Source: DATAES01 sp036257895
GTDB lineage: Bacteria; Actinomycetota; Acidimicrobiia; Acidimicrobiales; JACDCH01
Length of the DNA: 9,278 nt
Assembly: GCA_036257895.1 (NCBI GenBank)
Contig: DATAES010000120.1
Span: 1-9,278 of the forward strand
Direction: 5' to 3'
Shown here in pieces: positions 5,064 through 9,278 of this stretch. Each line of letters starts with the position of its first letter. Position 1 is the first letter of the stretch. A program made the position numbers and the translations under genes. The notes beneath the pieces are model-generated. The model was not told the DNA's origin. It made no database searches and saw only the letters and a program-made list of their open reading frames with translations.

Positions 5064-5794
5064 CGGTCACCGTTCTGGGCTCATCCGGCTCCTACGCAGG
5101 ACCGGGGCAGTCGTGTAGCGGCTATTTGGTGTCAGCGGACGGCACGCACGTCTGGGTCGACTGCGGTCCGGGCACGTTGGCCAACTTGCAAGAGCACATC
5201 TCGCTCGGGATTCTCACCGGCGTGGTCACCAGCCACGCGCACGCTGACCACTGGGTCGAGCTGACGGTCGCGCACGTTGCCTTCGAGCACTACGTGGATC
5301 GCAGTGGCGTGCCGGTGTTCGGGACGGCGGAGACGCGCGAACGCCTCGAGGCCGCCCGCGGCGTCAAGGTGAGCCCGACGTTCGACTGGCAGACCGTCAC
5401 CGACGGCTCATCGTTCGAGATCGGCGGCCTGCGCTTCACTTGCGCGGAGACGGATCACCCCGTCGAGACACTCGCCCTGCGCATCGACGACGTCGAAGGC
5501 GGGAGCACGCTCGTATATTCCGCCGACACGGGCAGCGAATGGCCGATGTCGTCGCTCGGAGACGGCATCGACGTGGCACTGTGCGAGGCCACCCTGCCGG
5601 AGGAAGAAGCGGGCACGTTCACGCACCTGACCGCACGAGAGGCAGGGCAGACCGCTCGTGACGCGGGTGCGGGCCGGCTCGTGATCACCCATCTCGCCCC
5701 CGGCCTCGACCCGGACCGCGCCCGCCGTCAGGCCGCCGAAGCGTTCGGTGAGGACGTCGACGTGGCCATCCCCCACCTGAAGATCGAGCTGTGA
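5054..5794 (+). CDS. Metallo-beta-lactamase-fold hydrolase, Rv1339-like (probable cyclic nucleotide phosphodiesterase)
   Basis: The 246-residue product is a full metallo-beta-lactamase-fold hydrolase. The metal motif is SHAHADHW (His61, His63, Asp65, His66). Further ligand candidates are His135 in ETDHPVET, Asp158 in YSADTGSEW and His213 in VITHLAPG. His191 in FTHLTAREAG is also conserved-looking. M. tuberculosis Rv1339, in the same position after murI, has been reported as an atypical class II cAMP phosphodiesterase, so a role in lowering cAMP is inferred from homology and synteny. RNase Z-like or other phosphodiester activity cannot be excluded. ATG at 5054 lies within the last codons of murI (10-base overlap), which suggests translational coupling. 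The homologous strand TVLGSSGSY begins immediately after the start, supporting it. The protein has no signal peptide and should be cytoplasmic. Confidence 0.9.
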   Translation: MGLTVTVLGSSGSYAGPGQSCSGYLVSADGTHVWVDCGPGTLANLQEHISLGILTGVVTSHAHADHWVELTVAHVAFEHYVDRSGVPVFGTAETRERLEAARGVKVSPTFDWQTVTDGSSFEIGGLRFTCAETDHPVETLALRIDDVEGGSTLVYSADTGSEWPMSSLGDGIDVALCEATLPEEEAGTFTHLTAREAGQTARDAGAGRLVITHLAPGLDPDRARRQAAEAFGEDVDVAIPHLKIEL

Positions 5795-5797
5795 GGA
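5793..5797 (+). promoter_or_regulatory. rph ribosome binding site
   Basis: GAGGA overlaps the TGA stop of the preceding gene and ends seven bases before the rph ATG at 5805. It is the clearest Shine-Dalgarno sequence in the window and fixes this start, whereas most other genes here lack one or start by overlap. Confidence 0.7.
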
Positions 5798-5804
5798 TCC
5801 ACAC

Positions 5805-6548
5805 ATGAGAATCGACGGCCGGCAGCCCGACGAGCTGCGACCGATCACGTTCGAGCGCGACTTCACCGAGGCGGCTGCGGGGTCCGTACTCGTGTCGTTC
5901 GGACGCACGCGGGTGCTGTGCACGGCGTCGATCGACGACGACGTTCCGCGCTGGATGCGCGGTCGCGGCAAGGGCTGGGTCACGGCGGAGTACTCGATGC
6001 TTCCCGGCTCATCACCCGAGCGGGTGCGACGCGAGGTCAAAGAAGGCCGTCCGTCGGGCCGTACCCAGGAGATCCAGCGGTTGATCGGCCGGTCGCTGCG
6101 CGCGGTGTGCGACATGGTCGTGCTCGGCGAGCGCCAGGTCATCGTCGACTGCGACGTGTTGCAAGCCGACGGCGGAACGCGCACGGCGTCGATCTGCGGC
6201 GGCTACCTCGCGTTACACGACGCGCTCGCCCGGCTCGTCCAGTCACGTGAGATCGGTGAGCAACCGCTGCGCGAGCCGTGCGCCGCGATCAGTGTCGGCA
6301 TCGTCGGCGGGCTGCCCATGCTCGACCTCGCGTACTCGGAGGACGTTGCCGCCGAGGTCGACATGAACGTCGTGATGACGGGGTCGGGGCGGTTCGTCGA
6401 GGTGCAGGGCACCGCCGAAGGACTCCCGTTCACGCGCGACGAGCTCGGGTCACTGCTCGATCTCGGTGTCACAGGAATCGAAGAGATCGTGGCTCTGCAG
6501 CACGAGATGACATCCGACCCGCCGGCGCCGCGGTCACCGAGTCGCTGA
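5805..6548 (+). CDS. rph: Ribonuclease PH
   Basis: RNase PH is a phosphate-dependent 3'-to-5' exoribonuclease that trims tRNA precursors. The 247-residue product has the family length and spans the whole RNase PH fold. Visible marks are MRIDGRQPDELRPITFERDF at the N-terminus, VSFGRTRVLCTASI, the phosphate-binding region GRPSGRTQEIQRLIGRSLRA, the active-site strand DCDVLQADGGTRTASICGGY (the family usually has DADVLQADGGTR), and DLAYSEDVAAEVDMNVVMTG near the C-terminus. The ATG follows a good ribosome site. Its stop shares one base with the rdgB start (TGATG), so translation is likely coupled. It may also mature the tmRNA in this genome, but that is inference. The rph-rdgB pair is a common actinobacterial arrangement. 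Confidence 0.97.
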   Translation: MRIDGRQPDELRPITFERDFTEAAAGSVLVSFGRTRVLCTASIDDDVPRWMRGRGKGWVTAEYSMLPGSSPERVRREVKEGRPSGRTQEIQRLIGRSLRAVCDMVVLGERQVIVDCDVLQADGGTRTASICGGYLALHDALARLVQSREIGEQPLREPCAAISVGIVGGLPMLDLAYSEDVAAEVDMNVVMTGSGRFVEVQGTAEGLPFTRDELGSLLDLGVTGIEEIVALQHEMTSDPPAPRSPSR

Positions 6549-7138
6549 TGCAGCTGGTCTGCGCCTCCGCCAACCCAGACAAGGTTGCGGAGATCCGGGC
6601 CATCCTCGAGGCCTCGGACATCGAGCTGCTACCCCGTCCCGAAGACGTCCCCGACGTGGAAGAGGACGCCGAGACGCTCGAAGACAATGCCCGCCGGAAG
6701 GCACGCGCTCTCTGTGATGCGACGGGAATGGCGGCAGTCGCAGACGACACCGGCCTCGAGGTGGAGTCGCTCGGCGGCGCGCCAGGGGTTCGCAGCGCGC
6801 GCTTCGCGGGCGAGGACGCGACCTACGTCGACAACGTGATGAAGCTGCTCGACGCGCTGAGCGACCTCCCCGAGCCCGAGGAGCGGATAGCGCGGTTCCG
6901 AACGGTCGCGTTGGCGATGTTCCCAGACGGCCGTGAAGTCATGGCCGACGGTGCCGTCGCCGGAGCGATCGCGCTCGCCCCGCGCGGTGACCACGGGTTC
7001 GGCTATGACCCCGTGTTCGTGCCGTTCGAAGGTGACGGAAGGACGTTCGCCGAGATGTCAGCCGACGAGAAGCATGCGATCAGTCATCGGGGACGCGCCT
7101 TCCGGGCGCTCGCCGCGCGCTTGGGCGCTCACCAATGA
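6548..7138 (+). CDS. rdgB: dITP/XTP pyrophosphatase (RdgB/HAM1 family)
   Basis: RdgB hydrolyses non-canonical purine triphosphates (dITP, XTP, ITP) to monophosphates, keeping them out of DNA and RNA. The 196-residue product is of normal length. Motifs in order are SANPDKVAEI (7-16, the N-x-x-K-x-x-E triphosphate loop), DNARRKARAL, ADDTGLEVESLGGAPGVRSA (metal and base-binding region), HGFGYDPVFVP and AISHRGRAFRALA (nucleobase recognition and C-terminus). ATG at 6548 overlaps the rph stop by one base. Upstream in-frame codons have no better start close to the homology boundary, and the frame running back to 6278 is a shadow of rph. It is the last gene of the plus-strand run. Its stop lies 10 bases inside the convergent PLP-enzyme gene, so there is no intergenic room for a terminator. 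Confidence 0.96.
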   Translation: MQLVCASANPDKVAEIRAILEASDIELLPRPEDVPDVEEDAETLEDNARRKARALCDATGMAAVADDTGLEVESLGGAPGVRSARFAGEDATYVDNVMKLLDALSDLPEPEERIARFRTVALAMFPDGREVMADGAVAGAIALAPRGDHGFGYDPVFVPFEGDGRTFAEMSADEKHAISHRGRAFRALAARLGAHQ

Positions 7139-8139
7139 CGGAGGTCGACCGCCCACTCGTCCACCACCTCGTCGCCGTCGATCACATGCATGCGCTGATG
7201 CTTCGCGATCGTCGGATCGATGTGCGCCGGCGTGATGCGCACCCGCTCACCCACCTTCGGGAGCGGCCCGCCGCCTGAAGGGGAGAACGTGGTGTGCTCG
7301 TCGGAGACGAACCACAGGTCAGCCCCGTCGACCGTCGGGTTGCCATGGTCCATGGCCAGGGCCTTGAGACCGGCATCGGCCACTGCCCACCCCTTCGGGT
7401 TGACGGAGATCACCGTCGACCACACGTACAACGCCTGACGGAACGGATGGCCCGACTTGCCGTAGTCGGTGTCCATGAGCGCGAACGACCCGGCTTGAAG
7501 TTCGGTCACCCAGTGGTTGGTGGCCCACGTGCCGGTACCGCCGCCCGAGACGACGTCGCCGCCGACGTCTTTGTGTGCCGCGAGCAACTCCTCCATGGCG
7601 GCTTCGACCTTCGCCGGCTTCGTCTCCTCCGGCTCCATCATGAGGTGGCCCTCGTAGCCCATGACGCCGCGCACCTCGAGGCCCTTGGCGCGCGCCAAGT
7701 CGGCGAGACGCCCCGCGTCGTCCGGGTTGCATCCGCAGCGCGGCATACCGACCATCACGTCGATCAGTACCTCACGTATGCCGCCGCTCGCAGCGGCGTC
7801 GATCGTCTCCTCTGAGTCGACCGCAACGGTCACGCGTGCGGCGTCGGCGCGCACGAGTTGACCCAGGCGCGCGCTTCCGGCGCGGAGAGTTTGGTTGGCG
7901 AGCAGGAGATCGTCACCGAGGCCCGCCACCGCCATTCCCTCCATCTCGCGCGGCGTGGCGCAGCAGAACCCGGTGTGGCCGTCGGCGTGCAGCCGACGCG
8001 CCAGCGCGGTGGACTTCCACGCCTTGACGTGTGGGCGCAGCTTGGTCCCGGGCCAGGCCTCGCCCATCGTCTGGATGTTGTGCTCGAACGCCTCGCTGTC
8101 GACCAGCAGTGCGGGCGTGGTCAGATCGTGGATGCTCAC
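7129..8139 (-). CDS. D-threonine aldolase / D-serine dehydratase-like PLP enzyme
   Basis: The 336-residue product has an alanine-racemase-type PLP barrel followed by a DSD1-like C-terminal domain. The N-terminus starts with DLTTPALLVD, and the PLP lysine is Lys39 in LRPHVKAWK. VSGGGTGTW (phosphate-binding glycine loop) and LMDTDYG follow. The C-terminal metal site reads PAHIDPTIAKHQRMHV, with His306 and Asp308. D-serine dehydratases of this family usually have His-x-Cys, while the Alcaligenes D-threonine aldolase is reported with His-x-Asp, so this protein looks closer to the aldolase side. The reaction would be retro-aldol cleavage of D-beta-hydroxy amino acids to glycine and an aldehyde. 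The start is GTG at 8139, which overlaps the nei1 stop as GTGA. The much longer frame upstream is a shadow of nei1. The physiological substrate is not established. Confidence 0.88.
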   Translation of the reverse strand: MSIHDLTTPALLVDSEAFEHNIQTMGEAWPGTKLRPHVKAWKSTALARRLHADGHTGFCCATPREMEGMAVAGLGDDLLLANQTLRAGSARLGQLVRADAARVTVAVDSEETIDAAASGGIREVLIDVMVGMPRCGCNPDDAGRLADLARAKGLEVRGVMGYEGHLMMEPEETKPAKVEAAMEELLAAHKDVGGDVVSGGGTGTWATNHWVTELQAGSFALMDTDYGKSGHPFRQALYVWSTVISVNPKGWAVADAGLKALAMDHGNPTVDGADLWFVSDEHTTFSPSGGGPLPKVGERVRITPAHIDPTIAKHQRMHVIDGDEVVDEWAVDLRHW

Positions 8140-8897
8140 GGTGGCGCAGGTTGGCACATCGGGCAGACGTCGATCCTGCGACCGCCGACTTCGAGCGCTA
8201 TCAGGGGCGTGCCGCATACCCCGCAGACGTCGTGGTGGTACACGTGCAGCGGCTCCGCCGGTGTGTTGGTCACGATGCGGTTGCGACGCATGCCGTCGCG
8301 CAGCCAGCGGGCGAGCGTGTCCCAGATCGCTTCGATCCTCGTGCGATCGAGGCTCACTCCGGGCGTGGACGGATGGATCCCGTGGACGAACAGGACCTCG
8401 GCTCGAAACACGTTGCCGATGCCGGCGAGCACGGATTGATCGAGCAGCAGCGCGCCGATCGGTTTGGGAGAGCGTTGCACGGCTTCGACGAATCGGTCGC
8501 GATCGGCGCCTCGTCGCAGCGGGTCGGGACCGAGGGTCGAGATGACTCGCTCCATTTCTGCTGGATTGATGACGCGGCACACGGTCGGCCCACTCAGGTC
8601 CCACGTCGCCGTCGGACCCTCGAGTCGGACGCGCACGAGGCCGACCGGTGGGGCGGGCGGCGACGATTGCCGTCGGAACTTGCCGATCAAGCCCAAGTGG
8701 ACGTGCAGCACGTCACTCGAGTCGAAACGGGTGAAGAGATGCTTGCCGTGCGCGTCGACCCGTTCGACCCCGTGTTGGTCGAGCAAGCGGGCGCTCTCGG
8801 CGAACCGCCCCTGCGGCGACGACACCGTGACCTTGTGCCCTTTGAAGTCGCGTCGTTGATCCCTGGCGAGGCGATGGAGCGTGTGGCCTTCGGGCAA
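8136..8897 (-). CDS. nei1: Fpg/Nei-family DNA glycosylase, Nei1-like (endonuclease VIII)
   Basis: This bifunctional base-excision repair enzyme removes oxidised bases and cleaves the abasic strand. The 253-residue product has PEGHTLHRLA after the initiator, giving the catalytic Pro2 and Glu3, and Lys52 in AHGKHLF. The helix-two-turn-helix contains QSVLAGIGNVFRAEVL, and a C-terminal zinc finger has Cys225, Cys228, Cys245 and Cys248 with GGRR before the last pair. VTVSSPQGRFA, HVHLGLIGKF, GPTVC and LGPDPLR match M. tuberculosis Nei1 (Rv2464c) closely from memory. The start is TTG at 8897, forced because Pro2 must directly follow the initiator. The gene lies three bases after the thiamine-binding gene and overlaps the PLP-enzyme start by four bases, so it is the middle gene of a three-gene operon. 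All catalytic residues are present, so it should be active. Confidence 0.95.
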   Translation of the reverse strand: MPEGHTLHRLARDQRRDFKGHKVTVSSPQGRFAESARLLDQHGVERVDAHGKHLFTRFDSSDVLHVHLGLIGKFRRQSSPPAPPVGLVRVRLEGPTATWDLSGPTVCRVINPAEMERVISTLGPDPLRRGADRDRFVEAVQRSPKPIGALLLDQSVLAGIGNVFRAEVLFVHGIHPSTPGVSLDRTRIEAIWDTLARWLRDGMRRNRIVTNTPAEPLHVYHHDVCGVCGTPLIALEVGGRRIDVCPMCQPAPP

Positions 8898-8900
8898 CAG

Positions 8901-9197
8901 TCAGCCCTGCTGCAGATGGGACTCGATCGCCTCCACCTTGTGGTGCAACGCGTCGACCGCTCCCGGACGATGGTCGACCTTGATGACCAGGCTGACACGA
9001 GGTGCGGTCTCCGCGACCTTGTCGACACAGGCCTTGATGACCGCCATCACCTCGTCCCACTCACCCTCGACGTTGGTGAACATGGCATTCGTCTCGTTCG
9101 ACAACCCACTGTCGCGGACGATCCGGACCGCCTCGGACACGGACGCACCAACCGAGTCCCCGATGCCGAGCGGCGTGATGGAGAACGCAGCAATCAT
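8901..9197 (-). CDS. Thiamine-binding protein, MTH1187/YkoF-type (DUF77)
   Basis: The 98-residue product is a single small alpha/beta (ferredoxin-like) domain of family length. Visible marks are the first strand IAAFSITPLGIGDSVGASV, with the PLG-x-G-x-S pattern. Then come AVRIVRDSGLSN, AMFTNVEGEWDEVMAVIKAC (the TxxEGxWDEV motif), and VSLVIKVDHRPGA. Members bind thiamine or its precursors and form tetramers; some are linked to thiamine or hydroxymethylpyrimidine transport, but the cellular role is not settled. It is the first gene of the minus-strand operon, ending three bases before the TTG of nei1, and shares no obvious pathway with its partners. ATG at 9197 gives a complete first strand. 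No ribosome site or TPP riboswitch was found in the 81 bases upstream in the window, which instead hold a large inverted repeat. Confidence 0.88.
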   Translation of the reverse strand: MIAAFSITPLGIGDSVGASVSEAVRIVRDSGLSNETNAMFTNVEGEWDEVMAVIKACVDKVAETAPRVSLVIKVDHRPGAVDALHHKVEAIESHLQQG

Positions 9198-9209
9198 GCG
9201 GCGATGGTC

Positions 9210-9278
9210 CCATGTCTGGCAACGCCCGGGCGTGTCGCTACCGCGTGGGTAGTCAAACGCCCGGGCGTCGCAACATGG
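9210..9278. repeat. Large nested inverted repeat with two identical 12-base palindromes
   Basis: Two copies of the perfect palindrome ACGCCCGGGCGT (9222-9233 and 9257-9268) lie 35 bases apart. They flank an inner hairpin CTACC-GCGTG-GGTAG (9238-9252) and are flanked by CCATGT (9210-9215) and ACATGG (9273-9278). Because each 12-mer is self-complementary, the copies can pair with each other to give one long nested stem-loop. It begins 13 bases upstream of the minus-strand operon start and reaches the window edge, so it may extend further. It could be an operator pair, a terminator of the gene beyond the edge, or a dispersed palindromic repeat. Confidence 0.75.

Noticed and set aside
5408..6184. 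Minus-strand 258-codon open frame
   Set aside because: It is antisense to the Rv1339-like gene and rph, both of which have complete family motifs.
8140..8604. N-terminal extension of the D-threonine-aldolase-like frame
   Set aside because: It overlaps nei1 in another frame and has no domain. The family start DLTTPALLVD follows the GTG at 8139.
9210..9278. CRISPR array or TPP riboswitch upstream of the thiamine-binding gene
   Set aside because: There are only two short palindromes with one spacer-like gap that itself folds, and no TPP-riboswitch consensus such as CTGAGA was found.

Overview
The window is high-GC, gene-dense, Gram-positive-type DNA, very probably from an actinobacterium. Short or overlapping gene junctions, GTG and TTG starts, and candidate leaderless promoters support this. 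The central order (Mec-type JAMM peptidase, CysM, MurI, Rv1339-like metallo-beta-lactamase-fold protein, RNase PH, RdgB) mirrors the Mycobacterium tuberculosis Rv1334-Rv1341 region. CysO and the rhomboid protein are absent, and an ArsC-family gene and an anchored hypothetical protein are inserted. Sequence divergence and the different flanking genes suggest a non-mycobacterial actinobacterium. An Acidimicrobiia-like lineage is my guess and is not proven here.

Left end (1-1029): the 3' end of an IS481-like element, carrying a transposase C-terminus, abuts the 3' end of ssrA (tmRNA, minus strand). smpB lies just upstream of ssrA on the same strand, so the whole trans-translation rescue pair is present. 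The tmRNA encodes the tag ADGDFALAA, has the G3:U alanine identity pair, and contains three tandem hairpins with identical GAAAGA loops.

Centre (1051-7138): divergent from smpB is a run of plus-strand genes. A small membrane protein overlaps mec, which is followed 16 bases later by cysM. Then come a hairpin region, a minus-strand arsC-family gene, an anchored extracytoplasmic hypothetical protein, murI, the Rv1339-like gene, rph and rdgB. The last four are tightly packed or overlapping and link peptidoglycan precursor synthesis, probable cyclic nucleotide turnover, RNA 3'-end maturation and nucleotide-pool cleaning.

Right end (7129-9278): a minus-strand operon runs from a thiamine-binding (MTH1187/YkoF-type) protein to a Nei1-type DNA glycosylase (TTG start) to a D-threonine-aldolase/D-serine-dehydratase-family PLP enzyme (GTG start, 4-base overlap). 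It converges on rdgB with a 10-base overlap of coding ends. Upstream of it, at the window edge, is a large nested inverted repeat built around two identical 12-base palindromes.

No CRISPR array, prophage or clear defence system was seen. The strongest oddities are the tmRNA structure and its IS junction, the sulfur-carrier-free mec-cysM pair with a Lys at the CysM specificity position, and the right-edge palindrome. Every stretch longer than 300 bases is covered by a gene or RNA.
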